Assembly: GCA_041946685.1 (NCBI GenBank)
Contig: JBHGAV010000012.1
Coordinates: 13,924-77,923 of the forward strand
Origin: JBHGAV01 sp041946685
Lineage (GTDB): Bacteria > Acidobacteriota > Terriglobia > Bryobacterales > Bryobacteraceae
Direction of reading: 5' to 3'
Length of the DNA stretch: 64,000 nucleotides
In this document: piece after piece, positions 8,645 through 17,842 of the stretch
Layout: each line of letters begins with the position of its first letter
Position numbering within the stretch: the stretch's first letter is position 1
Notes under the pieces: model-generated
Database searches by the model: none
The model's input: only the letters and a program-made list of their open reading frames with translations
Told to the model about the DNA's origin: nothing
Program-made: the position numbers and the translations under genes

Positions 8645-10021
8645 ATGAAATTCGGCTGGGTGAAAGCCAGACAGACGAAGTACACGGCGTACCTGATCGC
8701 CTACCTGGTGGTGGTGTTGGCGATTCTGACGGCAGCCAACTGGCTCGCCAATCGTCACAACTACTCCTACGACTCGACGGCGACCAAGCGCTTCAGCCTC
8801 TCCGATCAGACCGCGAAGGTGGTCAAGGGCCTCAAGCAGGACGCCAGGATCAGCTACTACGACCGGACCAGCCAATTTGCTTCGGCGCGCGACCTGCTCG
8901 ACCGCTACGACAACCTCTCGACCAAGCTGACGGTGGCGTACGTGGACCCGGACAAGAAGCCGCAGGTCGCCAAGGCGAACGGCGTCCGGACCTATGGAAC
9001 CATCTTCGTCGAGGCCAACGGCAAGAAGGAAGAAGCCAAGAGCCTGACGGAGGAGGAGGTCACCGGCGCTCTCATCCGGGCGCTCAAAGGCGGTCAGCGG
9101 ACGGCCTGCGCCGTGTCGGGCAGCGGCGAGCACAGCCTGGACGAGACCGAGCGCACCAGCTACTCCAGCCTGAAGGAGCTGCTGGAGAGAAACAACTACA
9201 AGACGCAGACGATTTCGCTCCTCCAGAAGCCCGAGGTGCCGAAGGAGTGCACCATCCTGATTGTGGGCGGCCCGCGCTTCGACTACGTTGAACCCTCGGT
9301 GAAGGCGATCGAATCCTACGTCCAGGGAGGCGGGCGCGCTCTGATCATGCTGGACCCGCCGCTGAAACTCGGAAGGGACGACGTCAGCGAGAATCCGGGC
9401 CTCCTCAAGATGCTCGAAGGCTGGGGTGTGACGATGGCCAAGGACCTGGTGCTGGATACCAGCGGTATCGGCCAGATCTTCGGGCTGGGTCCGGAGGTTC
9501 CCCTTGTGACGTCCTACGAGACGCACCCCATCGTCCGCGAGATGAAGTCCATCGCGACGGCCATGCCGCTGGCGCGCAGCCTCGACGTCAAGAGCACTGG
9601 CAAGGTCAGCGCGGAGAAGCTGTTCGCAACTTCCGAGAACAGCTTTGCCACCAGCAACCTGAGTTCGGCGGCGATCCGCATCAATCCGGCCAAGGACAAG
9701 AAAGGGCCTTTGACCCTCGCCGCCGCCGGGACCTACAGCCCCGGTGAGGGAGGCACGCAGGGCCGGTTCGTGGTGGTGGGCTCCTCAGCCTGGGCCGCCA
9801 ACTACATCCTGCCGTTCAACGGCAACCGCGACCTGTTCCTGAACATGATGAACTGGCTCAGCTCGGATGAGGACCTGATCTCGATCCGGCCGAAGGAGCC
9901 CGAGGACCGCCGGCTGTCGCTCACCCGCCAGCAGATGACCACGGTCTTCTACTCGAGCGTGGTGGGATTGCCTGTGCTGGTGATCTTGGCCGGTCTGGGA
10001 GTCTGGTGGCGAAGGAGGTAG
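8645..10021 (+). CDS. GldG-like auxiliary component of ABC transporter
   Basis: The 458-aa protein has one N-terminal membrane helix (about 15-36) and one C-terminal helix (about 435-453). Between them is a large extracytoplasmic domain of the GldG/ABC-type auxiliary transport family (COG3225-like). Typical features are SLSDQT after the first helix and an intermediate DUF4350-like region with YVQGGGRALIML. It sits between the permease and a DUF4340 protein with 3-bp spacings. It likely forms the periplasmic part of the transporter. Its biochemical function is unknown in the family. Confidence 0.82.
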   Translation: MKFGWVKARQTKYTAYLIAYLVVVLAILTAANWLANRHNYSYDSTATKRFSLSDQTAKVVKGLKQDARISYYDRTSQFASARDLLDRYDNLSTKLTVAYVDPDKKPQVAKANGVRTYGTIFVEANGKKEEAKSLTEEEVTGALIRALKGGQRTACAVSGSGEHSLDETERTSYSSLKELLERNNYKTQTISLLQKPEVPKECTILIVGGPRFDYVEPSVKAIESYVQGGGRALIMLDPPLKLGRDDVSENPGLLKMLEGWGVTMAKDLVLDTSGIGQIFGLGPEVPLVTSYETHPIVREMKSIATAMPLARSLDVKSTGKVSAEKLFATSENSFATSNLSSAAIRINPAKDKKGPLTLAAAGTYSPGEGGTQGRFVVVGSSAWAANYILPFNGNRDLFLNMMNWLSSDEDLISIRPKEPEDRRLSLTRQQMTTVFYSSVVGLPVLVILAGLGVWWRRR

Positions 10022-10024
10022 GCC

Positions 10025-11368
10025 ATGCGGATTCGCGGACTGCTGATTGCGCTGGTGGTGCTGGCGGCGCTGGGCGGCGGCATCTACTGGTCCAACAAGG
10101 TCAAGAAGGCGCAGGAGGGAAAGCCCGTCCCGGACGCGCCGCCTCAGATCCTCACCATTGCCCAGGACCAGTTCAAGCGGCTTGAGATCCGCAGAGCCGG
10201 GGCTGAGCCGGTCGTGCTGGAAAAGGCCGATTCCGGCAAGTGGGAGATGCTCTCGGCCCCCAAATGGCCGGTAGACCAGTACGCCGCCGACGGCATCGTG
10301 AACACGCTCTCCTCGCTCGCCTCCGAGCGGCTGGTGGAAGAGACCGCCTCGGACCTGGGCCAGTTCGGCCTGGGGTCGCCTGCCCTGGAAGTCCTCATCG
10401 GCCGCAAGGATGGCAAGACTCACAGATTGCTCGTGGGCGACGACACGCCGGCGGGCGGAGGCAGCTTTGCGAAACTGGAGGGCGACCCACGCATCTTCAC
10501 CATCGCTTCGTACAGCAAGACCAGCCTTGAGAAGACTCCCCGCGATCTGCGCGACAAGCGCCTGCTGACCTTCGATGCCGAGAAACTGTCGCGAGTCGAG
10601 CTGACCGCGAAGGGGCAAACCGTCGAGTTCGGCAAGAACGCGCAGAGCGAATGGCAGATCATCCGGCCGCGGCCGCTCCGGGCCGACGGCGGCCAGGTTG
10701 AGGACCTCATCCGCAAGTTGACCGACGCCAGGATGGACTCATTGGCGACCGACGAGGACGACAAGAAGGCCGCTGCGGCGTTTGCGGGGGCTTCGCTGGC
10801 CGGACGGGCAACCGTCACGGACGCTTCCGGAACGCAGGTGCTCGAAGTGCGGCGCGACAAGGACAAGAACTACTACGCCCGGGGAAGCGCCGCGGAGGGA
10901 GTTCACAAGGTCACAAGCGATCTGGGCGAGGCCCTGGAGAAGGGCCTCGACGATTTCCGAAACAAGAAGGTTTTCGACTTCGGTTTCAGCGATCCGACGA
11001 AGGTGGAAATCCGCGACGGCGCCCGGAAGGCCACCTATGTGAAGCAGACGGACAAGTGGATGTCCGGCTCCACCCAGATGGACGCGGCCACCGTCAACGT
11101 GCTGATGGATAAGCTTCGGGACCTGTCGGCCATCAAGTTCGTGGATAGCGCGCCGGCCGAGGCCGTTTTCGAAGCTGCCGTAACCTGGAGCGGCGGCGCG
11201 AGGACCGAGAAGGTCCTGATCTCCAGGCAGGGCGCGCGGTGTTTCGCCCGGCGCGAGAACGAGCCCTCGGTCTATGAGCTCGATCCCAAGGCGCTGGAGG
11301 AGATTCAGAAGGCCTTCGGCGAGATCAAATCGTACCAGCCACCCAAACAGGACAACAAGAAGAAGTGA
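10025..11368 (+). CDS. DUF4340 domain-containing membrane-anchored protein
   Basis: This 447-aa protein has an N-terminal membrane anchor (about 5-24) followed by repeated beta-rich units of the DUF4340 type. Recurring segments such as WPVDQYAADGIVNTL and QLGLGSP-like FGLGSPALEV are characteristic. DUF4340 proteins commonly follow GldG-like genes and are thought to act with that transporter at the membrane surface. Its stop codon overlaps the GTG of pncB by 4 nt, tying the transporter operon to NAD salvage. Confidence 0.82.
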   Translation: MRIRGLLIALVVLAALGGGIYWSNKVKKAQEGKPVPDAPPQILTIAQDQFKRLEIRRAGAEPVVLEKADSGKWEMLSAPKWPVDQYAADGIVNTLSSLASERLVEETASDLGQFGLGSPALEVLIGRKDGKTHRLLVGDDTPAGGGSFAKLEGDPRIFTIASYSKTSLEKTPRDLRDKRLLTFDAEKLSRVELTAKGQTVEFGKNAQSEWQIIRPRPLRADGGQVEDLIRKLTDARMDSLATDEDDKKAAAAFAGASLAGRATVTDASGTQVLEVRRDKDKNYYARGSAAEGVHKVTSDLGEALEKGLDDFRNKKVFDFGFSDPTKVEIRDGARKATYVKQTDKWMSGSTQMDAATVNVLMDKLRDLSAIKFVDSAPAEAVFEAAVTWSGGARTEKVLISRQGARCFARRENEPSVYELDPKALEEIQKAFGEIKSYQPPKQDNKKK

Positions 11369-12711
11369 ACCTCGCGGGCTCGATCAGCGGTCTGCTCACG
11401 GACCTCTACGAGCTGACCATGGCGGCCGGCTACGTCGAGGCCGGCGTGGCAGAGCACCAGGCGACGTTCGAGCTTACAATCCGCCGTCTTCCTCCTTGCC
11501 GGAACTATGTGATCGCGGCCGGGCTGGCGCAGGCCGTCGAGTACCTCACCCAGGTGGGGTTCGGCGAGGAGGAGATTCGCTACCTGCGGTCGCTTCCGCA
11601 GTTTGCCAGGAGCCCGGAGAGCTTCTTCGAGAGGCTGCGCCGGTTTCGTTTCAGCGGCGACCTCGCGGGGATGGCGGAAGGGACGCCCGTATTCGGCGGC
11701 GAACCGATTCTGGTCGTTCGGGCGCCACTGATCGAGGCCCAACTGGTTGAAACCTACCTGCTGGCCAGCATCGGCTTTCAATCCATGGTGGCGAGCAAGG
11801 CCTCCCGGGTCGTGCGTGCGGCCGGATCGCGCGCAGTCGTCGAATTCGGCACCCGAAGGGCGCACTCGCCGCAAGCGGGCGTGCTGGCGGGGCGTGCCGC
11901 CTACATCGGCGGCTGCGCCGGCACGAGCAACACCCTGGCAGGCTTTCAATTCGGAATTCCGGTGTACGGTACGGCGGGCCACTCCTGGGTGCTCGCCTTT
12001 CCCGACGAGGCGACCGCATTCCGCCACCTTCAGGGGCTGCTGGGTCAGGCGACGATCTACGTCGTGGACACCTACGACACCCTGGAGGGAGTGCGCGCGG
12101 CCGCCGCCCTCGGCAAGCCCATGTGGGGCGTCCGGCTGGACAGCGGAGACTTGGTGGAACTCTCCAGGAGGGCGCGGACCATTCTGGACTCGGCGGGCCT
12201 CAACGAGGCCCGGATCATGGTGACGGGCGACCTGAACGAATACCGGATCCGGGAGCTGGTGGAGGCCGAAGCTCCGATCGACGCCTTTGGCGTTGGGACG
12301 GAACTGGCGACCTCGTCCGACGCCCCGAACCTGGGGGTCGTCTACAAGCTGGTCGAGCTGGAATCGAACGGCATCCGGCGCTATACGGCCAAGTTCAGCG
12401 AGGACAAGGCGACCTATCCGGGCGCCAAGCAGGTGTTCCGCTACCCCGATCACGACGAGATCGCCTGCGCGTGGGAACAGCGTCCCTCGGCTAGCACGCC
12501 GCCGCTGCTTCGGCCCGTGCTGAGCCGGGGACGGCTGGTTGAGCCGCTGCCGTCTCCCGGCGAGGCGCGGTCTCATGCCGCCAAAGCGCTGGAGCAACTC
12601 CCACAGGGCCTCCGGCGGCTGGAGGAAGCGGAGGCGTATCGCGTCGAGTACACTCCGGCTTTGCTGGAAGTGGCCGGGGCGGCGCGCAAGCGCATGGAGG
12701 AGGGCCGATGA
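11365..12711 (+). CDS. pncB: Nicotinate phosphoribosyltransferase
   Basis: This enzyme converts nicotinate and PRPP to nicotinate mononucleotide in NAD salvage. The 448-aa protein opens with LTDLYELTMAAGY, the diagnostic N-terminus of the family. It continues with EFGTRRAHSP (substrate loop), GTAGHSW with the regulatory His, VRLDSGD, and FGVGTELATS in the phosphate-binding region. It starts at GTG 11365, overlapping the DUF4340 stop. The pncA gene follows with an ATGA overlap, so deamidation and phosphoribosylation of nicotinamide are made as one unit. Confidence 0.92.
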   Translation: MNLAGSISGLLTDLYELTMAAGYVEAGVAEHQATFELTIRRLPPCRNYVIAAGLAQAVEYLTQVGFGEEEIRYLRSLPQFARSPESFFERLRRFRFSGDLAGMAEGTPVFGGEPILVVRAPLIEAQLVETYLLASIGFQSMVASKASRVVRAAGSRAVVEFGTRRAHSPQAGVLAGRAAYIGGCAGTSNTLAGFQFGIPVYGTAGHSWVLAFPDEATAFRHLQGLLGQATIYVVDTYDTLEGVRAAAALGKPMWGVRLDSGDLVELSRRARTILDSAGLNEARIMVTGDLNEYRIRELVEAEAPIDAFGVGTELATSSDAPNLGVVYKLVELESNGIRRYTAKFSEDKATYPGAKQVFRYPDHDEIACAWEQRPSASTPPLLRPVLSRGRLVEPLPSPGEARSHAAKALEQLPQGLRRLEEAEAYRVEYTPALLEVAGAARKRMEEGR

Positions 12712-13247
12712 GCACCGTGTTCTTCGACGTGGACACGCAGCTCGATTTCATGCTCCCGGCGGGCGCGCTCTATGCTCCCGGCGCGGAGCGCATCATCCCC
12801 GCCGTCGCCCGGCTCAGCCGCTGGGCTGCCGAGCACTCCATCCCCGTGGTCTCGACCATGGACGCCCACACCGAGAATGATCCCGAGTTTGCCCAGTGGC
12901 CGGCGCACTGCGTCGCCGGGACCATCGGCCAGCGCAAGCCCGCGGCGACGCTGACCGGGGACCGGCATCAGATCATCCTCGAGAAGCAGGCTCTGGATTG
13001 CTTCAGCAATCCGGACCTCCCCGGCCTGCTCGAGCGGCTGGGAGCAGACCATTGCGTTGTCTACGGTGTTGTGACCGAGCACTGCGTTCGTCTGGCGGCG
13101 CTCGGCCTGCTTCAGAGGGGCAGGAAGGTGGAAGTTGTCACCGACGCCATCGTGGGTCTGGAGCGGGAGGCCGCCGAAAGGGCTCTGGCCCAAATCCGGC
13201 AACTCGGCGGACGGCTGACGACGGTGGCCAAAGTCTGCGGGGACTAG
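12708..13247 (+). CDS. pncA: Nicotinamidase (isochorismatase-like hydrolase)
   Basis: The 179-aa protein fits PncA, which deamidates nicotinamide to nicotinate. The catalytic triad is visible as Asp9 (DTQLDF), Lys93 and Cys126 (VTEHCV). A metal site is suggested by Asp52 and His54 (MDAHTEN) and His67. The gene overlaps pncB by 4 nt (ATGA), which supports nicotinamide over other isochorismatase-family substrates. It ends 4 nt inside the convergent rsfS stop. Confidence 0.88.
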   Translation: MSTVFFDVDTQLDFMLPAGALYAPGAERIIPAVARLSRWAAEHSIPVVSTMDAHTENDPEFAQWPAHCVAGTIGQRKPAATLTGDRHQIILEKQALDCFSNPDLPGLLERLGADHCVVYGVVTEHCVRLAALGLLQRGRKVEVVTDAIVGLEREAAERALAQIRQLGGRLTTVAKVCGD

Positions 13248-13606
13248 GCCGGAGCGACCTCCACGGTCCTGGCCTGCCGCCAGAGGCGCTCCAGGTCGTA
13301 GTAGGCGCGGGCGCGCTCCGAGAAGATGTGGACGATGAAGTCGCCGTAGTCAGCCAGAATCCACTCGGCGTTGTCGTAGCCTTCCACACTCCTCGGCAGC
13401 ACCCCCTGTTGCTTGAGTTGCTGCCCGATCTCGTCGCTGATGGCCTGGATCTGGCGGGAGTTCGATCCCGAGCAGATCACGAAGTAGTCCGTGAACGAAG
13501 TCACCTCGCGCAAGTCGAGGACCAGGATGTCGACGGCCTTCTTGGACTCAGCGGCGCGGACGGCGGAGAGCCATAGCTCGGTGTCGGTGTCCGCTTTGCG
13601 CTTCAG
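13244..13606 (-). CDS. rsfS: Ribosomal silencing factor RsfS, apparent CTG start
   Basis: RsfS (Iojap/DUF143) binds ribosomal protein uL14 and blocks subunit joining in starvation. The conserved core contains TDYFVICSG, QAISDEI and WILADYGDFIVHIF. A start at the TTG 13513 gives only 89 aa and cuts the conserved strand ILVLDLREV. Reading upstream, the frame continues without any ATG, GTG or TTG to a CTG at 13606. That CTG is preceded by AGGAG 8 nt away and gives a normal 120-aa protein. Translation from CTG is inferred. hpt is divergent, 33 bp away. Confidence 0.85.
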   Translation of the reverse strand: MKRKADTDTELWLSAVRAAESKKAVDILVLDLREVTSFTDYFVICSGSNSRQIQAISDEIGQQLKQQGVLPRSVEGYDNAEWILADYGDFIVHIFSERARAYYDLERLWRQARTVEVAPA

Positions 13607-13639
13607 TGGTGTGCTCCTGAGAGGTATCCTACTACAATC

Positions 13640-14155
13640 ATGCGCGTGTTGATAAGCGAGGCCCGGATTCAGGATCGGATCCGCCAGCTCGGCGCCCAGA
13701 TCGACGCCGACTACCCCCCGGGCCCCATCTACCTCGTTGCCATCCTGAAAGGCGCGTGCTTCTTCCTGGCCGACCTGGCACGGGCATTGCCGCGGCCTGC
13801 CCGCATCGACTTCATCGGCATCTCCAGCTACGGCAAGGGCAAGACCAGCTCAGGCGAGGTCAAACTGACCAAGGATCTGGACACCTCGATCGAGGGGGCC
13901 GACGTGCTGGTGGTGGAAGACATCGTCGACAGCGGCGTCACGCTCAGCTACCTGATGCACGTGCTCGAGCAGCGCAAGCCCCGCACGCTGCGTATCGCCG
14001 CGCTGCTCGACAAGCCGGAGAGAAGAGTCCGCCCGGTGAAAGTGAGTTATGTCGGTTTCGAGATCCCCGACGAGTTCGTGGTCGGCTACGGCCTGGATTA
14101 TGCCGAGGATTACCGCAACCTGCGGGACATCTGCGTGCTCGACCCGTCCGCGTGA
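13640..14155 (+). CDS. hpt: Hypoxanthine phosphoribosyltransferase
   Basis: This enzyme salvages hypoxanthine (and often guanine) with PRPP to give IMP or GMP. The 171-aa length is normal. It shows LKG at 36-38, the flexible SSYGKG loop near 62-67, the PRPP-binding VVEDIVDSGVTL at 91-102 and the base-binding lysine in RPVKVSYVGFEIPDEF. No clear Shine-Dalgarno precedes ATG 13640, and TATCCT/TACAAT-like hexamers lie just upstream. It is divergent from rsfS. Confidence 0.94.
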   Translation: MRVLISEARIQDRIRQLGAQIDADYPPGPIYLVAILKGACFFLADLARALPRPARIDFIGISSYGKGKTSSGEVKLTKDLDTSIEGADVLVVEDIVDSGVTLSYLMHVLEQRKPRTLRIAALLDKPERRVRPVKVSYVGFEIPDEFVVGYGLDYAEDYRNLRDICVLDPSA

Positions 14156-14242
14156 ACGCCAGCGGGGCGAACTCCCCGCCCTGCTGTGGTATCTTCGAAG
14201 GATTGAGGCCGGGCGCTCGCCCGTCCGCCGTGAGGTCATTCG

Positions 14243-15151
14243 ATGTCCAAAGAGCAGGAACACTCGTCTTCCAGTCAGGCTCCCGTCATCGCCGATGGCA
14301 TGACGCTCGGGGTCGTCGGCGCCGGTGTCATGGGACAGACACTGATTCGAGGCCTTCTGGCTAGCGGGCTCGTCAGCCGCGAAAGACTCTGGGCCGGAGA
14401 CAAGAACGGCGCCACTTGCGAGAGCGCCAGCCAGCAACTCGAGATCCCCGTCGAGAGCGACTACCAGAGTCGCGTCGCCACCTCGGACCTGATCCTGATG
14501 TGCGTGAAGCCGGGGGACGCCCCCATCGTGCTGGCCGCGCTTCGCAACGCCGGCCTGCGGCGGGAAACGCTGCTGATATCGATCCTGGCCGGAGTCTCCA
14601 CGGACCGGATCGAGGCTCTCCTCGGCACGGAGAACCCGGTGGTGCGGGCCATGCCCAACACGCCCTGCATTGTGGGCGAGGGCATGACCGTGGTCTGCCG
14701 CGGCAGGTACGCCTCTAAGACCGATCTGGAGCGCGCCCGGCATGTCTTCGAGGGCGTCGGCAAGTGCCTGCCCGTAGACGAGATTCACTTCAACGCCATT
14801 ACGGCTCTCAGCGGAAGCGGCCCCGGCTATCAGTTCCTGATCATGGAAGCCCTGGCCGATGCCGGCGTCCGCGTGGGATTGCCCCGCCAGTTGGCTCTCA
14901 CCCTGGTGGCGCAGACGGCCCTGGGTGCGGCCAGGATGGTGTTGTCAACCGGCCGACATCCGGCTGCGTTGCGCGACGACGTCACCACGCCGGCGGGCTG
15001 CACCATCGCCGGCCTGCTCATGCTCGAGGATGGCAGGATACGGTCCGTGCTGGCACGGGCCGTGGAGGAGGCGGCCAAGGTCGCGGCCCATCTTGGGGCC
15101 GCGCCCGCAAAAATCTCGGAGACGGCGGCAGGCCAGCGGGCGGGACACTAA
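14243..15151 (+). CDS. proC: Pyrroline-5-carboxylate reductase
   Basis: ProC reduces pyrroline-5-carboxylate to proline with NAD(P)H. The 302-aa protein has an N-terminal Rossmann site (GVVGAGVMGQTL), the VRAMPNTPC motif, and a C-terminal dimerisation domain with ALSGSGPGY and DDVTTPAGCTIAGL. It carries a short Ser-rich extension before the Rossmann fold. GAGG lies 9 nt before ATG 14243. rocD follows after 12 bp, giving a two-gene ornithine-to-proline route. Confidence 0.94.
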   Translation: MSKEQEHSSSSQAPVIADGMTLGVVGAGVMGQTLIRGLLASGLVSRERLWAGDKNGATCESASQQLEIPVESDYQSRVATSDLILMCVKPGDAPIVLAALRNAGLRRETLLISILAGVSTDRIEALLGTENPVVRAMPNTPCIVGEGMTVVCRGRYASKTDLERARHVFEGVGKCLPVDEIHFNAITALSGSGPGYQFLIMEALADAGVRVGLPRQLALTLVAQTALGAARMVLSTGRHPAALRDDVTTPAGCTIAGLLMLEDGRIRSVLARAVEEAAKVAAHLGAAPAKISETAAGQRAGH

Positions 15152-15163
15152 GAGATCTGCCTC

Positions 15164-16375
15164 ATGCCCGAGAACAATGGCCGCGGCCTCGCGGAAGAAC
15201 TCATCCATCTAGAAGATCGCTGGGGAGCGCACAACTACAGCCCGCTCGACGTGGTCATCGAGCGCGCCTCTGGAGCGTGGGCCTACGGCGTTGACGGACG
15301 GCGCTACCTGGATTGCCTGAGCGCTTACTCGGCACTGAACCAGGGGCACTGCCATCCCCGGATCATCCAGGCGCTCCAGGAGCAGGCGGCGCGTGCCACG
15401 CTGACCAGCCGGGCATTCCGCAATGATCAACTGCCCAGGTTCGTTCAGGAGCTCGCCCAGCTCTGCGGCATGGAAATGGTGCTGCCGATGAACACCGGGG
15501 CCGAGGCGGTCGAGACGGCCATCAAGGCCGTGCGCCGCTGGGGCTACGCGCACAAGAACATCCCCCATGAACGGGCCGAGATCATCGTCTGCGAGGACAA
15601 CTTCCATGGGCGGACCACCACCATCTGCGGCTTCTCCTCCGAGCCTCTCTACCGGGACGGCTTTGGTCCTTTCACCCCCGGGTTCGTGAGCGTACCGTTC
15701 GGAGACGCGCAGGCGCTGGAGCAAGCCATCACCCCCAATACCTGCGCCTTCCTCTTTGAGCCGATCCAGTGCGAGGCCGGCATACACATCCCGCCGGACG
15801 GGTACCTTCAGGAGGTATCGGAAATCTGCCGGCGTGAGCGCGTCCTGATGGCCGCCGACGAGATTCAGACCGGACTCGGGAGGACGGGCGACCTTTTCGC
15901 TTGCCACCACGAAGGGGTCCAGCCCGACGTCTTCATCTTGGGGAAGGCCCTGTCGGGCGGCGTCTACCCGGTGTCCGCGGTCGTGGCCAGCCAGGAGATC
16001 CTGGGTGTCTTTCGCCCCGGCACGCACGGCAGCACGTATGGCGGCAATCCCCTGGCCTGCGCCGTCGCACGGGCCGCCCTGCGGGTGATCCAGGAAGAGA
16101 GGCTGGCGGAGCGGTCGGCGGAACTGGGCAGTTGGTTGCTGTACGAGCTGCGAAAGATCCGCCATCCCCACATCAAGGAGATCCGCGGGCGGGGTCTGCT
16201 GGTCGGCATCGAACTGGTGGTGCCCGCCCGGTCCTACTGCGAGCGGTTGCAGGATCTCGGCCTGCTGTGCAAGGAAACGCACGATTACGTCATCCGGCTG
16301 GCCCCGCCGCTCGTCATCTCCCGCGAGGACCTCGCCTGGGCGGTCGGCCAGCTCCGGAAAGCGTTCGTCGAGTAG
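15164..16375 (+). CDS. rocD: Ornithine-oxo-acid transaminase
   Basis: This 403-aa PLP enzyme transfers the delta-amino group of ornithine to 2-oxoglutarate, giving glutamate semialdehyde that cyclises to P5C. Features are the N-terminal HNYSPLDVVIERA typical of ornithine aminotransferases, NTGAEAVETA (phosphate cup), FHGRTT, ADEIQTGLGRTG with the PLP-binding Asp, and LGKALSGGVYP with the Schiff-base Lys. Its partner proC is directly upstream. Together they convert ornithine to proline. Confidence 0.93.
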   Translation: MPENNGRGLAEELIHLEDRWGAHNYSPLDVVIERASGAWAYGVDGRRYLDCLSAYSALNQGHCHPRIIQALQEQAARATLTSRAFRNDQLPRFVQELAQLCGMEMVLPMNTGAEAVETAIKAVRRWGYAHKNIPHERAEIIVCEDNFHGRTTTICGFSSEPLYRDGFGPFTPGFVSVPFGDAQALEQAITPNTCAFLFEPIQCEAGIHIPPDGYLQEVSEICRRERVLMAADEIQTGLGRTGDLFACHHEGVQPDVFILGKALSGGVYPVSAVVASQEILGVFRPGTHGSTYGGNPLACAVARAALRVIQEERLAERSAELGSWLLYELRKIRHPHIKEIRGRGLLVGIELVVPARSYCERLQDLGLLCKETHDYVIRLAPPLVISREDLAWAVGQLRKAFVE

Positions 16376-16387
16376 CCGGTTTCCGCC

Positions 16388-17731
16388 TCAATCCAGTGCG
16401 CAATCCACGCAGAGATTCTCGCGTGGATGACCGATGGCTTCCGCCAGATCCTCGATCGTGTTGTACTCCAAGCCCTCCACTCCGAGGAATCTCGCCCGGT
16501 CCTCGATCGCCGGAATCCTGCCGGCCAGCACCTCTCCCTTCTGGGTGGTCTTGCCCCAGCGACAGTGCGATCGCAGTTCCGGATTGGCGATGCGAAAGTG
16601 GATCTCGGCCACTCCCGTGAGCCGCAGTTTTGGCACGAGGTCCGTCTGGGCCTGGGTGCCTCGCACGATGGAGTCGTCGCATACGGCGACAATCTTGCCC
16701 CGGCAGTCCTCGCTGCCGGCCAGCAGTTTGATGTGGGCCTCGCGGTCCCGTTGCTTCTGGTCCTGAGGAATGAAGCTCCTTCCCGCGTAGGGGTACTTCA
16801 GCAGAAGCTCATCGTAGACCGGCAGCCTCTGGATTCGTCCGTCCGAGGCCTGCCGGCAGAACTCCTGGTGATAACCGATGGCGTGAAATCGGCCCGAGTC
16901 GGGGACGGGAATCACGATGTCCGGAATGAAACCCCGGTCTATGTCCCGCCGTGCCAGGGCGGCGCCCAGCCTCTTTCTGACCAGGGAGCCTGGCACGCCC
17001 TCGAACACGTTGTTGGGAAAGCCGGTGTAGACCCAATAGAAGCTGCATGCCTGGACCCGTTTCACGGGGACCCTGCCCTTGGTCTCGATCCGGCCGCTCT
17101 TCAGCAGCACGATCTCCCCAGGCTCCACGTCCCGCGCCAGCCGGAATCCGAAGTTGGCAAATCCTCCGGATTCGGAGGCCACAGCGACGGCGCCCTCTTT
17201 CTCGCCGAGCACGAGCGGCCAGTGACCTGTGGCGCAACGCGCCGCATACACCCCCTCCTCCGTCAGGATCAACAGCGAAAAAGCCCCCTCCACTTCTTCG
17301 CTCAGCTTCTGAATCCCCTCGACGACACTGCTGCCCTGCGCCACCAGCTTGGTGATGATCTCGATGTCGTCGCCCACGGTGAACACGTGTCCGAACCGCT
17401 TGAAACGGTCCATGAGCGCGGCCCGGTTGCCGATGTTCCCGGAGAAGCATGCGGACAGCTTCCCCAGCCTCGAATCCGAGAAGTACGGCTCCCGGACCGC
17501 GCCGCAGTATCCGATGCCCTCTGAGCCTTCCATGCCTCCCAGGTCCTGGCTGAAGGTGGGCCGGAAAAGTCCCCTGTGCGTGCGGATGCGGAACTGGCCG
17601 CCGGCCATCGTGGAAAGGCCAGAATAGGCTTCCCCGAGGTGCTGGTGGTAGAACGTCCCTCGAAACAGATCCTCCAAGAAATTGCCCTGGTAGGAACCAG
17701 GATGGATGCTGAGACCGAACAGCCCGGGCAC
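16388..17731 (-). CDS. PurF-like amidophosphoribosyltransferase paralogue lacking the N-terminal catalytic Cys
   Basis: The 447-aa protein has the class II glutamine amidotransferase plus phosphoribosyltransferase architecture of PurF. The PRTase half is well kept: PVPDSGR, GRSFIPQDQKQR and the PRPP loop CDDSIVRGTQ at about 351-360. The glutaminase half is not. Translation from GTG 17731, supported by GGGGAGG six nt upstream, begins MPGLFGLS where PurF has Cys-Gly-Ile-Phe-Gly. The usual RYST arginine reads YCGAVRE, and HNGN reads SGN. Glutamine hydrolysis is therefore unlikely. It is divergent from a free GuaA-type ATP pyrophosphatase gene, 111 bp away, suggesting a shared pathway. Its true reaction is unknown. 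Confidence 0.85.
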   Translation of the reverse strand: MPGLFGLSIHPGSYQGNFLEDLFRGTFYHQHLGEAYSGLSTMAGGQFRIRTHRGLFRPTFSQDLGGMEGSEGIGYCGAVREPYFSDSRLGKLSACFSGNIGNRAALMDRFKRFGHVFTVGDDIEIITKLVAQGSSVVEGIQKLSEEVEGAFSLLILTEEGVYAARCATGHWPLVLGEKEGAVAVASESGGFANFGFRLARDVEPGEIVLLKSGRIETKGRVPVKRVQACSFYWVYTGFPNNVFEGVPGSLVRKRLGAALARRDIDRGFIPDIVIPVPDSGRFHAIGYHQEFCRQASDGRIQRLPVYDELLLKYPYAGRSFIPQDQKQRDREAHIKLLAGSEDCRGKIVAVCDDSIVRGTQAQTDLVPKLRLTGVAEIHFRIANPELRSHCRWGKTTQKGEVLAGRIPAIEDRARFLGVEGLEYNTIEDLAEAIGHPRENLCVDCALD

Positions 17732-17842
17732 GTGATCCTCCCCTTGATCGAGACCGAAACTGGCAGCATACCTCGATGGCGGGCCGCTTTTCCAGCGACG
17801 CTTGGCCGGATGTATACTTGCACCTGAATCAGGAGGAGAGCG

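Noticed and set aside
13633..13638. TACAAT immediately before hpt as its -10 element
   Set aside because: It ends 1 nt before the ATG, so transcription would begin inside the gene; TATCCT at 13625-13630 fits better but is weak.
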